Shown here: positions 25,430-35,599 of the stretch, in pieces
How the letters are laid out: each line of letters opens with the position of its first letter
Numbering within the stretch: the first letter of the stretch is position 1
From: an uncultured Gemmatimonadota bacterium
Lineage (GTDB): Bacteria; Gemmatimonadota; Gemmatimonadetes; Gemmatimonadales; Gemmatimonadaceae
Direction: 5' to 3'
Length of the DNA stretch: 64,000 bases
Assembly: GCA_902826615.1 (NCBI GenBank)
Contig: CADEFN010000007.1
Span: forward strand, 257,167-321,166
Made by a program: the position numbers and the translations under genes
The notes under the pieces: generated by a model
Seen by the model: the letters and a program-made list of their open reading frames with translations, nothing else
What the model was told of the DNA's origin: nothing
Database searches by the model: none

Positions 25430-27813
25430 AGATCGGCAATGGTGACACCAGCGCCCCCTTCGTTCCAGAGGCCGAGCCGAAATGTCCGGACACGTGTGTC
25501 CTTCTGCAGCATTTCGGCCACACGTTCTCTCAGCGCTCCCGTGCCCTTGCCATGGATGATGCGCAGGGAGCGCAGGTCAGCGCGAATGGCGGCGTCGAGC
25601 GCCTGCAGGACGGTGTCGTCCACCTCACCAACCCGCATCCCACGAACGTCGATTTCCGTCGGCGCGGTGACCTCGGGCAGGTCGCCAATCCAGGTCGGCA
25701 CCGGCGCCGGCAGTTGCTGATCACTGGTGCGCTCGAGGGCGCGGCGCGGATACGACAGTTTCACGCTGCCTAACGCCACCACCACCTCGTCGTCACGCAA
25801 TTCGAGGACTCGACCGGTCCGCCGTTCCAGCGGGAGCACGGCCACAATGTCCCCCACGGCCAGCGGCGCACGGTCGGGCGCGGGCGCCACACGACGCTGC
25901 ACATTGGTTTCTTCGCGCTCCAACTGCTCGAGACGCCCGCCCTGTTTCTGGGCGAGTTGTTCCACCCGGCGTCGCGCCTCATGTGCGGCGGCGTCTACCG
26001 CCTCCGTGCCCGACTTCTTCAAGTCACGGACAATCCGGTCCACCTCCTGCCGCGCGTCGAGCAGGTGTTTGCGGGCATCCTTGCGCGACTCACGCTCTAC
26101 TGTGCGCTCACGTTCACGCAGCTTCTGCTCGCGCTCGGTAATCCGTTGGGCACGCCCCTGCACCTCTTCGAGCGATGCCGCGAGTTCGCGGGACCGCACA
26201 TCCATTTCGCGATCGCGTGCTTCGAGCGCCTGCAACAGCGCGTTGAGGTCGCGTTCCACCGTCGGGACCCGTTGCTCCGCTCGGACGATGACCTCTTCGG
26301 GCAGCTGGAGACGGCGCGCGATGCTTATGCCGTACGAACGTCCCGGTACGCCCTTGATGAGGCGATACGTCGGGCCTAACGCGACGGCGTCAAACTCCAG
26401 CGACGCATTCACCACCCCGGCCACCTCGGTGGCCAGCTCCTTGAGCGCGCCGAGATGGGTGGTGGCGATGGTGAGGGCGCCGCGCGTGGTCAGGGACTCG
26501 AGAATGGCGCCGCCCAGCGCTGCCCCTTCGAGGGGATCGGTTCCCGACCCCAGTTCGTCAATCACCACCAGCGATTGCGCGGTCGCCGATCGGAGAATTT
26601 CGCCCTGGTTCTTGAGGTGTGCGCTGAACGTGGACAGCGACGCCTCGATGGACTGCTCGTCGCCGATGTCGGCAAAGACATCGTCGTACAGCGCAACTTC
26701 GCTCGTCACCGCGGCGGGAGCGGGTATCCCGCTTTGGAGCATCAGCGACAAGAGGGCGAGGGCCTTGAGCAGCACGGTCTTTCCGCCGGTGTTGGGCCCT
26801 GACACCAGCATCGTGCGCTCTCCGGGCTCGAGCTGCAGGTCGAACGGCACCACCCGAATGCCCTGCGCAAGTAACAGCGGGTGACGTCCCGTCTCGATGC
26901 GAAACCCATGACCGGGGAGCCGCAGGCGCGTGGCATCACACTGGAAGGCCACCGCATAACGAGCCCTCGCGTACAGCGCGTCGAGCGCCACCAGGGCGTC
27001 CAGCGCATCGCGAAGTTCCTCGGTGAGCGGGCGTAGCTGATCGGCGAGATCGAGGAGGATGCGATCGACCTCCCGCAGCTCCTCGGCCTCCAGCTCGCGA
27101 ATGCGGTTGCAGGCCTCGATCGCCGCTGGCGGCTCGACAAACAGGGTGCCGCCAGACCCCGAGACATCGTGCACCAACCCACCGACGGCACCACGCGCCT
27201 CACGCCGGACCGGAATGACAAACCGCCCATTGCGCAATGTGACCGAAGCATCGAGCACGCGCTGGTGCGGTTCCAGACGTCCCATGATCCGTTCGAGGAG
27301 CGACACCAGTTCGCCCTGTGCATTGCGCAGTTCACGACGCACCCGCCGGAGCACCGGCGTGGCGTCGTCACGGACGCTGCCATCGTCATCGATGGTGCGG
27401 CCGATGAACTCCTCCTGCTTGGGATACGACGGGAGCCGCTGGGTAAAGCCGTCCAGAACCGTGCGGGCAATCAGCGGTTGCCGCGGATCACGCAGCGACT
27501 CCCTGGTGAGTCGGGAGGAGCGCAGGACCTGCGCGATGTCCCGGATTTCCGTTCCGGGCAGCAGGGTGCCCTCCACCCGCAGCTTGGAGAGGGCGCGCCG
27601 CACATCACTCACGGGATGGGGCGACCATCCCTGCTCGGAGCCCAGGAGCGCACGCATGGCCGCGACCCGGGCCAGCTCTTCCTCGATGGAGCCGAGGTCG
27701 GCGCCAGGCTGCAGCGCCCGCACGGCCTCCGCGCCTAACGAGCTGCTCGCATAGCCGGCCACCACGTCCAGCACGGACGCGAACTGCAGGACGGAAAGGG
27801 CGTGCGAGTTCAC
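25426..27813 (-). CDS. mutS2: Endonuclease MutS2
   Basis: 795-residue MutS-family ATPase without the mismatch-recognition domain. It has the Walker A in SGPNTGGKTVLLKAL near residue 335, the Walker B region LVVIDELGSGTDPLEG, a long coiled coil (~510-620), and a C-terminal Smr nuclease domain with EIDVRGMRVGEVDD and IIHGKGTGALRE. By family knowledge it suppresses homologous recombination and rescues collided ribosomes. GTG start. Overlaps dnaG by 4 nt. Confidence 0.96.
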   Translation of the reverse strand: MNSHALSVLQFASVLDVVAGYASSSLGAEAVRALQPGADLGSIEEELARVAAMRALLGSEQGWSPHPVSDVRRALSKLRVEGTLLPGTEIRDIAQVLRSSRLTRESLRDPRQPLIARTVLDGFTQRLPSYPKQEEFIGRTIDDDGSVRDDATPVLRRVRRELRNAQGELVSLLERIMGRLEPHQRVLDASVTLRNGRFVIPVRREARGAVGGLVHDVSGSGGTLFVEPPAAIEACNRIRELEAEELREVDRILLDLADQLRPLTEELRDALDALVALDALYARARYAVAFQCDATRLRLPGHGFRIETGRHPLLLAQGIRVVPFDLQLEPGERTMLVSGPNTGGKTVLLKALALLSLMLQSGIPAPAAVTSEVALYDDVFADIGDEQSIEASLSTFSAHLKNQGEILRSATAQSLVVIDELGSGTDPLEGAALGGAILESLTTRGALTIATTHLGALKELATEVAGVVNASLEFDAVALGPTYRLIKGVPGRSYGISIARRLQLPEEVIVRAEQRVPTVERDLNALLQALEARDREMDVRSRELAASLEEVQGRAQRITEREQKLRERERTVERESRKDARKHLLDARQEVDRIVRDLKKSGTEAVDAAAHEARRRVEQLAQKQGGRLEQLEREETNVQRRVAPAPDRAPLAVGDIVAVLPLERRTGRVLELRDDEVVVALGSVKLSYPRRALERTSDQQLPAPVPTWIGDLPEVTAPTEIDVRGMRVGEVDDTVLQALDAAIRADLRSLRIIHGKGTGALRERVAEMLQKDTRVRTFRLGLWNEGGAGVTIADL

Positions 27814-27857
27814 GGGAGTCTCATCGGGAAAGCGTGCGACACCAGCGCACCGGCGCG

Positions 27858-28304
27858 CTAGGTGCCCAGCCGAGCCAGCTCTTCGCGCACAACCGCGCTC
27901 ACCTGGGACCCGTCGGCCCGTCCCTTGAACAAGGGAGTCACCTTGCCCATCAACGGCCCGAGCGTCGTGACACCGGCCGCAATAGCCGCCTGCACCGCCG
28001 CCCTGATTTCTTCGGGATCCACTGCCGGCGGCAGATAGCGCTCGAGGATCACGGCCTCGGCAGATTCGCGCTCCGCCAGTTCGGGTCGCTCGGCCTTGGT
28101 ATAGGCCTCGACCGCTTCCTTGCGACGCTTGATCGCTTTGCGCACCACCTCCACCACGTCGGCATCCGTCAGCGCACGGCGCACCTCGATCTCGCGGTTG
28201 CGTGCCTCGGACACCAGCGTGGTGAGCACCATCGTCGCCAGTTTGTCCTGGGACTTCCGCGCCGCGGTAGCGTCCTGCTGCACCTTCGATAGCAAATCAC
28301 TCAT
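27858..28304 (-). CDS. yqeY: GatB/YqeY domain protein
   Basis: 148-residue all-helical protein (MSDLLSKVQQDATAARKSQDK, LERYLPPAVDPEEIRAAV, MGKVTPLFKGRADGSQVSAVV) matching the YqeY family related to the tail domain of GatB. It may bind tRNA but its function is not settled. It lies 3 nt after hinT in the rsmE-hinT-yqeY-mutS2 run. Confidence 0.92.
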   Translation of the reverse strand: MSDLLSKVQQDATAARKSQDKLATMVLTTLVSEARNREIEVRRALTDADVVEVVRKAIKRRKEAVEAYTKAERPELAERESAEAVILERYLPPAVDPEEIRAAVQAAIAAGVTTLGPLMGKVTPLFKGRADGSQVSAVVREELARLGT

Positions 28305-28307
28305 GGG

Positions 28308-28649
28308 TCAACCCGGAGGCCAGGCGAGCGCACGCCCACCAAGGACGTGCAGATGGAGATGAAACACGGTCTGGCCGCCGTCACCGTTGGTATTGATCAC
28401 GGTCCGGTAGCCTGTCGTCGCCACACCTTCTTGCTCCGCCACCTCGGCCGCCATTCGCAGCAGATGCCCTAACTCGCCGGTGTCTGTTGCCTCGCCGAGT
28501 GTGGCCACATGACGACGCGGAATGACCAGCACGTGGGTTGGCGCCTGCGGGCTGATATCCCGGAAGGCGATGGCGCGGTCGTCCTGCCGCACGATCTTCG
28601 CCGGGATTTCGCCGCTCACGATGCGGCAGAACAAGCAGGCGTCAGCCAT
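28308..28649 (-). CDS. hinT: HIT-family nucleotide hydrolase
   Basis: 113-residue purine nucleoside phosphoramidase of the HINT branch. It begins ADACLFCRIVSGEIPAKIV and ends with the histidine triad HLHLHVLGGRALAWPPG. The ATG at 28649 overlaps the rsmE stop by 8 nt. A longer in-frame N-terminus to 28805 lies entirely inside rsmE and is rejected. Confidence 0.95.
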   Translation of the reverse strand: MADACLFCRIVSGEIPAKIVRQDDRAIAFRDISPQAPTHVLVIPRRHVATLGEATDTGELGHLLRMAAEVAEQEGVATTGYRTVINTNGDGGQTVFHLHLHVLGGRALAWPPG

Positions 28650-29388
28650 GAGTGGGAGAATCCTGCAGGAGGGATCGCACGATGGAGAGTGCGGCCAGGG
28701 CGGCGGTTTCGAATCGCAAGGTAGCGTGTCCGACCGACGCCCGCTGGAAGCCAGCCCCCTCGAGTTCTTCCAGTTCCCCACCCTCCAGCCCGCCTTCCGG
28801 GCCAACCGCGATCGAGACGGGTCCCTGCACCGTCAGCCGAGCCAGGGGAGGACCGTCCCGATCGAGGACCAGCCGTGTCCCGCCCTCGGGCAGCGCTGCC
28901 GCTGTACGTGCCGCGGTGCTCTCCGGGAAGAGTACCGGGAGCCACACGCCACCCGACTGCTCGAGCGCACTCCCCATGCGCGCCTTCACCTTTCCGTTGA
29001 AGGTCGGCCCTTCTCCGCGCGGCTTCACGCTGCGCGAGCGCCGGAACATGATGGGGCGCCAGCTCGAGGCGCCAAGCTCCGCCGCCTTCTCCGCCAGCCA
29101 GAGCATGCGGTCCTTGTCGGCAATCGGGAGGAGCAGGTGCACAGGTGGAAAGGGGGCGCTCACCGCCAGGCTTTCGATCTCGACCGCCGGCGTCGGTGCG
29201 AGTCGCACCAGGGTTCCCACGGCGCGATGTCCTTGTCCGTCGAGGAGGGCCAAACGGGCACCCACCCCCAGCCGTCGCACGCGCACGTGATGCGCAACCT
29301 CGTCGCCGAGTGAAACGGTGGAGCCGGGCGCCAGGGCTTCTTCGAGATGCAGGAACGAGGCTACGACCTCGCGATCGTCACGCTCCAC
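28642..29388 (-). CDS. rsmE: 16S rRNA (uracil1498-N3)-methyltransferase
   Basis: 248-residue SPOUT-class (knotted) methyltransferase. An N-terminal PUA-like domain with DEVAHHVRVRRLGVGARLALLDGQG precedes the SPOUT core: KAAELGASSWRPIMFRRS and the SAM site VSIAVGPEGGLEGGELEELE, then ATLRFETAALAAL. Overlaps prmA at its 5' end and hinT at its 3' end. Confidence 0.96.
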   Translation of the reverse strand: MERDDREVVASFLHLEEALAPGSTVSLGDEVAHHVRVRRLGVGARLALLDGQGHRAVGTLVRLAPTPAVEIESLAVSAPFPPVHLLLPIADKDRMLWLAEKAAELGASSWRPIMFRRSRSVKPRGEGPTFNGKVKARMGSALEQSGGVWLPVLFPESTAARTAAALPEGGTRLVLDRDGPPLARLTVQGPVSIAVGPEGGLEGGELEELEGAGFQRASVGHATLRFETAALAALSIVRSLLQDSPTHG

Positions 29389-30182
29389 CAGACATCCTCC
29401 GAGTCTTCGTCGGTGACTAGCCAGCCATCGGCTTGCAGGGCCTCGAGCATCGAGCTCTTCTCGTCCAGCAGAATGCCGGACAACACCGCCACCCCACCGG
29501 GCGCCAGGGCACCATGGATGGCGGGAAGCAACTCGACGAGGACCGAGGAAATGATGTTGGCAACAACCAGATCCACGGGCCCGATGAGGGGCAGGAACAC
29601 ACCCGCATCCCCTTCGAACACATGCACGATCTCGTTGACGCCGTTGGCGAGCACATTCGCCTCGGCGTTGGAGATGGCTTCGCCGTCGTACTCCACGGCA
29701 AACACTTTGGTTGCGCCAAGTTTGGCCGCAGCAATCGCCAGGACGGCGCTGCCCGCGCCCAGATCGGCAACAGCAAGTCCGGGATGCATCACGCGCTGCA
29801 GGAGACGCACCGCCCCGCGCGTCGTCGGATGATCTCCGGTGCCAAACGCCATGCCGGGATCAATCACAACGGTGCGGGCCGGATCGAGTGACTCGCTGAG
29901 CCAGGGGGGCGCAATGGTGATGGCACCCAGATCGTGGGAGGTGAGACGATCGCGCCAAGCCGTACTCCAATCCGTCGGATCGGTGGTGCCCACCTCGCAG
30001 GATGCCTCGGGCGCCGCGCTTCGCACCGCCTCCAGCACCGGCGCCAGATCCGTCCCGGGCGGAAAGTGCGTCACGAAGGCCGTGCCATCCTCGTGCAGCC
30101 CCTGCGCACCGGCGGCAAAGAGTGCAGCGGCCACGGCCTCGCGCTGGTCACCCGGCTGCACACGCAGCGATGACCAGGTCAC
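29361..30182 (-). CDS. prmA: Ribosomal protein L11 methyltransferase
   Basis: SAM-dependent enzyme that trimethylates ribosomal protein L11. A GTG at 30182 ([16 protein letters not shown]) makes a GTGA overlap with the dnaJ stop, giving about 273 residues. Motifs are [15 protein letters not shown], the SAM loop [19 protein letters not shown], and [10 protein letters not shown] (NxI-type). The order dnaJ-prmA-rsmE is also found in Firmicutes. A longer frame to 30311 lies in dnaJ. Confidence 0.94.
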   Translation of the reverse strand: MTWSSLRVQPGDQREAVAAALFAAGAQGLHEDGTAFVTHFPPGTDLAPVLEAVRSAAPEASCEVGTTDPTDWSTAWRDRLTSHDLGAITIAPPWLSESLDPARTVVIDPGMAFGTGDHPTTRGAVRLLQRVMHPGLAVADLGAGSAVLAIAAAKLGATKVFAVEYDGEAISNAEANVLANGVNEIVHVFEGDAGVFLPLIGPVDLVVANIISSVLVELLPAIHGALAPGGVAVLSGILLDEKSSMLEALQADGWLVTDEDSEDVWWSVTIARS

Positions 30183-31324
30183 GCGCCTAACGCTTCCTTC
30201 ATCTTGGACCAGAAGCCCTTGGACCGGGCGCTGTCGGGTGGGGTCTGCTGGTGCGCCATGAGCTCCTTGAGCAGGGCTTCTTCGTCCTTCGAGACCCGCT
30301 CGGGTGTCCACAGCTGCACGCGCACATGCATGTCGCCCGTGCCTGACGAGTTCACGCGCGGAAGTCCGCGCCCGCGCAGATGAATCACCTGCCCACTCTG
30401 CGTGGCTGGCGGAATACGCACAGAGAGACGGCCGTTCAGCGTGGGCACATCGATATCCGCGCCCAGTACCAGCTGCGGGTAGGACACAAGCACCTCGGTG
30501 TAGAGGTCTTCGCCATCACGCTCGAAGCGGGCGTCGTCCACGACATCAAAGACGATGAGCACATCGCCGCGCGGCCCCCCACGCGGCCCCGCGTTGCCGA
30601 GCCCGCGAAGAGTCATATACTGGCCCGACGACACCCCGGCCGGAATCTGCACCGGAATGCTCTGCTCACCTCGGGTGCGGCCTTCACCGCGGCACTTCTT
30701 GCACGGTGCCGTGATCACGACCCCTTCTCCGGAGCACATCGGGCACGGTACCACCGAGACAAACTGCCCAAAGAAAGAGCGTTGTGCGCGCCGAACCTCT
30801 CCGCTGCCGCCACAGGTATGGCACGTGGCCGGCTTCGACCCCGCCTCGGCGCCCGATGCGGAACACTTGTCGCACGGATCCAGGAGCTTCACCGTGAACG
30901 TCTTGGTGGCACCCGTCGACACCTCGGCCAGCGACAGCTCGACGGTGATTTTCACGTCCTGACCCGCACGTGGCCCCGTCCGCTTGCCCTGTTGCTGATT
31001 GAACAGATCGCCAAAGCCGCCGAACGCGCCGAAGTCGCGCATGAAAATGTTCAGCGCTTCGGAGAGGTCGACATGCTGGAACCCGCCGGGACCACCGCCG
31101 CCACCGCGCAGCCCCGCCTCGCCGTACCGGTCGAATGCCGCGCGTTTGTCCGCATCGCGCAGCACATCGTACGCCTCGGTGATCTCCTTGAACTTCTCTT
31201 CGGCTTCCTTGGATCCCTGATTGCGATCGGGATGCCATTTGGTCGCCAGTCGGCGATACGCCTGCTTTATGTCGTCATCGCTGGCGCCGCGTGCCACGCC
31301 AAGCACCTGATAGAAATCCGCCAT
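30179..31324 (-). CDS. dnaJ: Chaperone protein DnaJ
   Basis: 381-residue type I Hsp40. J domain residues 1-70 with HPD at 31-33, a short Gly/Phe segment (about 75-90), and four CxxCxGxG zinc repeats ([32 protein letters not shown]). The first repeat has Ser in place of the first Gly. C-terminal substrate-binding domains follow. It begins 7 nt after hrcA, with no grpE or dnaK between them. Confidence 0.97.
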   Translation of the reverse strand: MADFYQVLGVARGASDDDIKQAYRRLATKWHPDRNQGSKEAEEKFKEITEAYDVLRDADKRAAFDRYGEAGLRGGGGGPGGFQHVDLSEALNIFMRDFGAFGGFGDLFNQQQGKRTGPRAGQDVKITVELSLAEVSTGATKTFTVKLLDPCDKCSASGAEAGSKPATCHTCGGSGEVRRAQRSFFGQFVSVVPCPMCSGEGVVITAPCKKCRGEGRTRGEQSIPVQIPAGVSSGQYMTLRGLGNAGPRGGPRGDVLIVFDVVDDARFERDGEDLYTEVLVSYPQLVLGADIDVPTLNGRLSVRIPPATQSGQVIHLRGRGLPRVNSSGTGDMHVRVQLWTPERVSKDEEALLKELMAHQQTPPDSARSKGFWSKMKEALGA

Positions 31325-31331
31325 GTATGTC

Positions 31332-32381
31332 CTACTGCAGAATGTCAGACACCAGTACCGACGTGTGACGCACCAGTGCGATCACCTTGTCATACGGCAT
31401 CCGTGTTGGTCCGATTACGCCGATCACACCAGAGAGCGCGCCTACTCGATATTCGGCCGTCACAATCGTGAAGGGTTCCAGCCGTGGGTCGCTGTGTTCG
31501 TTGCCAATGGTGATGGAAATGCCCGGCGCCGTGGTGCGGCGACGTAGCAGTTCCGCGAGATGTGTTTTCCCTTCCGTCAGTTCCAGGAGCCGCCGCATGC
31601 CATCCCCGGTGGTGAACTCCGGCTGGTCGGCCAGAACAGAAGTCTGTCCCAGAACCACTCCAGCGTCCTCTGACCCGACGGGCAGATCGAACAGCGTTTC
31701 TCCCTCCTGCACAAACACATTCAGCAATTCATGCGAACCCAACGCCGAAGCACCGCTGTCCCGAAGGCGCTCCCCCATGGTGTGCCGGATCTCCCGGAGT
31801 GAGAGCCCCGACAACCGCTCGTTGAGAACCATCGTGACTTCGGCCAGCGCCGACTCCGCCACCTGCCCAGCCACCTCCACAAAGATCGTCCTGACGGCGC
31901 CACCCTCAAGCGTCATCACGAGAAGCAGCCGCTCGTTGGACACGCGAATGAGTTCCAGCCGATGCAGACGTGCCGCATCAAGGCGAGGCCCCAGGGCGAC
32001 GCCCAGCTCCTGCGAAACAATCGAGAGACTCTGTGCCGCACGCCGCAGGATGATTTCGATTGCCGAAACACCTGAGGTCGCGAGTTCCTCATTCAGCCGG
32101 TCCACGTCGACAAGCGGCGGCTGCTGAGCCCGCATCAGCGAGTCAACGTAGAGCCGATAGGCGATGTCCGTCGGAACACGTCCCGCGGAGGTGTGGGGAT
32201 GAAAGAGATATCCCTTCTCCTCGAGGTCGCTCATGGTGTTCCGGATTGTGGCCGGAGAGACCCCTAATCCGAAACGCCGAGAGATGGTTCGGGAGCCGGC
32301 CGGCTCAGCCGTTTCGACATAGCGCTGAATGACCGCCTCAAGGACTCGCCGTTCACGTTCCGTGAGTTCGGGAAGCGGCAT
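31332..32381 (-). CDS. hrcA: Heat-inducible transcription repressor HrcA
   Basis: 349-residue repressor of chaperone genes. It binds CIRCE (TTAGCACTC-N9-GAGTGCTAA) and is folded by GroEL. N-terminal winged helix with [35 protein letters not shown] in the family position (35 residues in, helix-turn-helix), then a GAF-like domain. No CIRCE copy is visible near hrcA/dnaJ; its targets (groESL, dnaK?) are presumably elsewhere. Confidence 0.95.
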   Translation of the reverse strand: MPLPELTERERRVLEAVIQRYVETAEPAGSRTISRRFGLGVSPATIRNTMSDLEEKGYLFHPHTSAGRVPTDIAYRLYVDSLMRAQQPPLVDVDRLNEELATSGVSAIEIILRRAAQSLSIVSQELGVALGPRLDAARLHRLELIRVSNERLLLVMTLEGGAVRTIFVEVAGQVAESALAEVTMVLNERLSGLSLREIRHTMGERLRDSGASALGSHELLNVFVQEGETLFDLPVGSEDAGVVLGQTSVLADQPEFTTGDGMRRLLELTEGKTHLAELLRRRTTAPGISITIGNEHSDPRLEPFTIVTAEYRVGALSGVIGVIGPTRMPYDKVIALVRHTSVLVSDILQ

Positions 32382-32391
32382 AAGTTCAAAG

Positions 32392-33519
32392 CTAGTAACG
32401 ACTTCGGTGGTCAGTCAAGGCAGCCACAAGGGCATCGAGGCGGAGCCAACCCATGGGGGTGAGACGCAATGTCTCGTGCGCGACTGTCGCCCAGCCTTCG
32501 CGCACCCAGCTCGCAACCAGACTCACATCAGCCCATTGAAGTTTCAACCCGGTCTGCGCACGGAGTCCGAGGTATGCCGCCTCGATTGCGAGTTGCTCCT
32601 GCGTGAGTGACTCGGAGCCGCCGATCGGATCAGCGCCATCGTCAAGCTGCCGAGCCCACGCCGCAAACTCGCGCACATTCCAGCGACGCACGCGACCATC
32701 GAATCCGTGCGCCGACGGCCCGATGCCCAGGTACGGCACGCCACGCCAGTAGCTGCTGTTGTGGCGCGATTCACGACCGGGGAGGGCGTAGTTCGAGACC
32801 TCGTAGTGTGAAAATCCAGCCGAGGTCAGCCGTTCATGAGTCTCGAGGAAGTCGGATTCATAATGCTCTTCGCCGGGTGGGGCCGTTTCGCCTCGCTCAA
32901 CCCAGCGACCGAGGGGTGTAGCTGGCTCCACGGTCAGGCCGTAACACGACAGGTGATCGGGATTCAGCGCGAGGGCGCGTGTGATGTCGTCACTCCAGTT
33001 GCGGCCCAGCCCCTCAGGGAGCGCATAGATCAAGTCGACGGAGATGTTGGCGATGCCCGCGTCCCGCAAGGCGGTGACCGCCGCCCGCGGCGCATCGGCG
33101 CCATGCCCACGATGCATCCAGTCGAGCACCCGTTCATCGAAACTCTGCACACCTAACGAGACACGATTCACCCCGGCCTCGGCCCAGCACGTCGCCACCT
33201 CGGGCGTCACATCTTCGGGGTTGGCCTCCACCGTGACTTCGGCATTCCCCGTCAGCGGCAACCGGGCCGCCACTGCTTGCACCAGCCGCGCGAGTCCCTC
33301 ACCACCCAGTCGTGATGGCGTTCCACCACCGAAGTAGAGCGTCTCGAGTGGAAGTGGGGTGCTCAGTGCTCGCACAGTCAGCTCCCGCTCGATCGCCGCG
33401 ATGAAGTCATCGACCGGGACATCCCGTCGGACCGCGATGGCGAAGTCGCAGTAGCTGCAGCGGCGCGCGCAGAAGGGCACGTGCACGTAAGCATGACGCA
33501 CCGCTGACCGCTCGATCAC
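32392..33519 (-). CDS. hemW: HemW-type radical SAM coproporphyrinogen oxidase-like protein
   Basis: Radical SAM protein related to HemN but with the shorter HemW length, about 375 residues. The cluster motif is YVHVPFCARRCSYCDF (CxxxCxxC). GGGTPSRLGGEGL and VSLGVQSFDERVLDWMHRGH follow. By family knowledge HemW carries heme and supports respiratory chain maturation. GTG at 33519 forms a GTGA overlap with dprA; a TTG at 33549 is possible. Confidence 0.94.
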   Translation of the reverse strand: MIERSAVRHAYVHVPFCARRCSYCDFAIAVRRDVPVDDFIAAIERELTVRALSTPLPLETLYFGGGTPSRLGGEGLARLVQAVAARLPLTGNAEVTVEANPEDVTPEVATCWAEAGVNRVSLGVQSFDERVLDWMHRGHGADAPRAAVTALRDAGIANISVDLIYALPEGLGRNWSDDITRALALNPDHLSCYGLTVEPATPLGRWVERGETAPPGEEHYESDFLETHERLTSAGFSHYEVSNYALPGRESRHNSSYWRGVPYLGIGPSAHGFDGRVRRWNVREFAAWARQLDDGADPIGGSESLTQEQLAIEAAYLGLRAQTGLKLQWADVSLVASWVREGWATVAHETLRLTPMGWLRLDALVAALTDHRSRY

Positions 33520-34646
33520 TCGCCTGCCCCTGCCAGCACGCGTATCCAACCGCTGGCATCCTGCCCCGCGAGCCCCTGCTCGCCGAGTGCTCCCACCGCT
33601 GCCGCCAGACGAGACGGGCTCAAACCCGTGGCTGCGATCAACTCGTCAGGCAGCCGTGGTCCATCGCGCACCACGGCCAGCACCACCCCCTCGTCTCCTT
33701 CAGGCAGGGCCAGAGCGTCGGGGGAGCGGCGAAGGGAAACGGCGCGACCGCGTGGCGTGAGGTTGATGAGCGCAATGACATCTTCGGCTGCGGCGACCAC
33801 ATGTTTCCCGTCCCGCAGCAGCTGGTTGGAGCCTCGCGACGCTGCCGAATCTATCGGCCCGGGCACAGCGCCAACGAGATGCCCTAACGAGTCGGCGATC
33901 GTCGCCGTGATGAGCGCACCCGAACGGACGCCGGCTTCGACGACGAGGGTGACATCAGCGAGCGCAGCCACCAACCGGTTACGCCGCGGGAACGATCCTG
34001 CATGTGGAGGTGCCCCGGGGAGCATTTCGGAGAGCACCAGCCCGCGCGCCGCTACACGCGCATGCAGCGCCGCATTTTCCCTGGGGTATGGCACGTCGAC
34101 CCCTGTTCCAAGCACGGCAATGGTCCCGCCCGCCGTGCCCAGCGCCACTTCGTGCGCCATGGCATCGACACCACGCGCCATGCCGGACACCACCGTCACC
34201 CCGGCTTCGCCCGCGGCACGGGCGAGGGTGGCGGTGGCACGCAGCCCGTAACTGGTGGCATTGCGCGTACCGACAATGGCGACGGCCGGCCGATCGAGCA
34301 GCGAGAGGTCACCCAGGGAAAAGAGCACGGGTGGTGGGTCCTCGAGCGTACGGAGCATTGCCGGGTAGACGGCCTCGTCCCACGTCGTGAGGCGGGCCCC
34401 CGCAGACTCACTGGCCTCGACGACACTGCCGGCGCGCGCCTCCGCTGCTTCACGGGCGGCACGGGTGAGCCTGCCTAACGCGGCATCCGCATCGCCAGCC
34501 TCCTCGATCGCGCGACGCAGCCCGGTGACGCCAAGTCCCCGGACACATCGCAGGACCAGGAGCGCATGGGTGTCGCGCGTTATGGCTCTGCTCCCGGGGT
34601 GACCTGAGCGGCACCCTCCTGGCGCAGGACCAGCAGCTGCGACCAC
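33516..34646 (-). CDS. dprA: DNA-processing protein DprA
   Basis: DNA uptake/recombination mediator that loads RecA on incoming ssDNA. Rossmann-fold core with AIVGTRNATSYGLRATATLA, VVSGMARGVDAMAHEVAL, GTGVDVPYPRENAAL and FPRRNRLVAALADVTLVVEAG. A C-terminal winged helix (from about residue 315) follows. Up to 376 residues from a GTG at 34646, which overlaps obgE by 67 nt; the true start is uncertain and could be internal. It pairs with recA and pilT in the window as transformation-compatible genes. Confidence 0.93.
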   Translation of the reverse strand: MVAAAGPAPGGCRSGHPGSRAITRDTHALLVLRCVRGLGVTGLRRAIEEAGDADAALGRLTRAAREAAEARAGSVVEASESAGARLTTWDEAVYPAMLRTLEDPPPVLFSLGDLSLLDRPAVAIVGTRNATSYGLRATATLARAAGEAGVTVVSGMARGVDAMAHEVALGTAGGTIAVLGTGVDVPYPRENAALHARVAARGLVLSEMLPGAPPHAGSFPRRNRLVAALADVTLVVEAGVRSGALITATIADSLGHLVGAVPGPIDSAASRGSNQLLRDGKHVVAAAEDVIALINLTPRGRAVSLRRSPDALALPEGDEGVVLAVVRDGPRLPDELIAATGLSPSRLAAAVGALGEQGLAGQDASGWIRVLAGAGE

Positions 34647-35599
34647 CAGGCCGACAGCAGTGTGTCCAGGCCGCTGCGTCCTGCCGCACTCACGGCAAAG
34701 GCGCCGAAAGCTCCCGGCGATTCGATGGGGGGCACGTAGTCCTCACCAAGCAAGTCCATCTTGGTGAACACGACGCAATGCGGCTTGGCCGCCAGTTCTT
34801 CCGAATAGGAGTGGATTTCCTTTCGCAGGCCATCGTACTCCGTCTGCCAATCTTCGGCGTCGATCGGAATGAGGAACGCGAGAATCCGCGTGCGCTCGAT
34901 GTGACGAAGGAACTGGAGCCCGAGGCCTTTTCCGGCGTGCGCTCCCTCGATGATCCCGGGAATATCCGCGACCACAAAGGTGCGATGATCACTGAGCGGC
35001 ACCACACCCAGGTTGGGCGACAGCGTGGTGAAGGGGTAGTCGGCAATTTTCGGCCGCGCCGCCGAGATGACGGAAAGCAGCGTGGACTTGCCCGCGTTAG
35101 GCTGGCCGACCAGTCCCACGTCGGCAATCAGCTTGAGCTCCATCTCCAGCGACCGCTGCTCCCCTTCCTCACCCGGCTGCCACTCGCGTGGTGACTGGTG
35201 CGTGGAGGTCGCAAAGAAGGCGTTCCCCTTTCCGCCCCGCCCTCCTTTGGCCACGATCAGTTCGTGATCGTGATTCAGCACTTCGCCGATCAGCTCACCG
35301 GTGTCGAGGTTCCGGATGACGGTACCGGGGGGCACCGGCATGACCACGTCGTTGCCCGACTTGCCGGTGCGATTCGATCCTTCGCCATGACCTCCTCGCT
35401 CGGCGGTCCATGCATCGCGATAGGTGTAGTCGAGCAGCGTGGCCAGATTGCGATCGCCACGCACGATCACATCACCACCACGCCCGCCGTCACCGCCGTC
35501 GGGGCCACCCATGGGAACAAACTTCTCTCTGCGGAAGGAGGTCTGGCCCGAACCACCGGTGCCGGCCTGCACACGCACAACTACTCGGTCAACGAACAT
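34580..35599 (-). CDS. obgE: GTPase Obg/CgtA
   Basis: 339-residue ribosome-assembly GTPase. The glycine-rich Obg fold (residues 1-158) begins MFVDRVVVRVQAGTGGSGQTSFRREKFV and contains GGPDGGDGGRGGDVIV. The G domain has G1 GQPNAGKSTLL, G2/switch DYPFTTLSPNLG, G3 VADIPGIIEGAH and G4 FTKMDLL. The G1 coding sequence contains the recurrent CCTAACG word as CCT AAC (Pro-Asn). Confidence 0.98.
   Translation of the reverse strand: MFVDRVVVRVQAGTGGSGQTSFRREKFVPMGGPDGGDGGRGGDVIVRGDRNLATLLDYTYRDAWTAERGGHGEGSNRTGKSGNDVVMPVPPGTVIRNLDTGELIGEVLNHDHELIVAKGGRGGKGNAFFATSTHQSPREWQPGEEGEQRSLEMELKLIADVGLVGQPNAGKSTLLSVISAARPKIADYPFTTLSPNLGVVPLSDHRTFVVADIPGIIEGAHAGKGLGLQFLRHIERTRILAFLIPIDAEDWQTEYDGLRKEIHSYSEELAAKPHCVVFTKMDLLGEDYVPPIESPGAFGAFAVSAAGRSGLDTLLSAWWSQLLVLRQEGAAQVTPGAEP

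Noticed and set aside
28650-28805. N-terminal extension of HinT
   Set aside because: It is entirely within rsmE and has no similarity to HIT proteins; the ATG at 28649 gives the standard length.
31325-32400. CIRCE element near hrcA/dnaJ
   Set aside because: I looked for TTAGCACTC-N9-GAGTGCTAA on both strands around the genes and saw no match.
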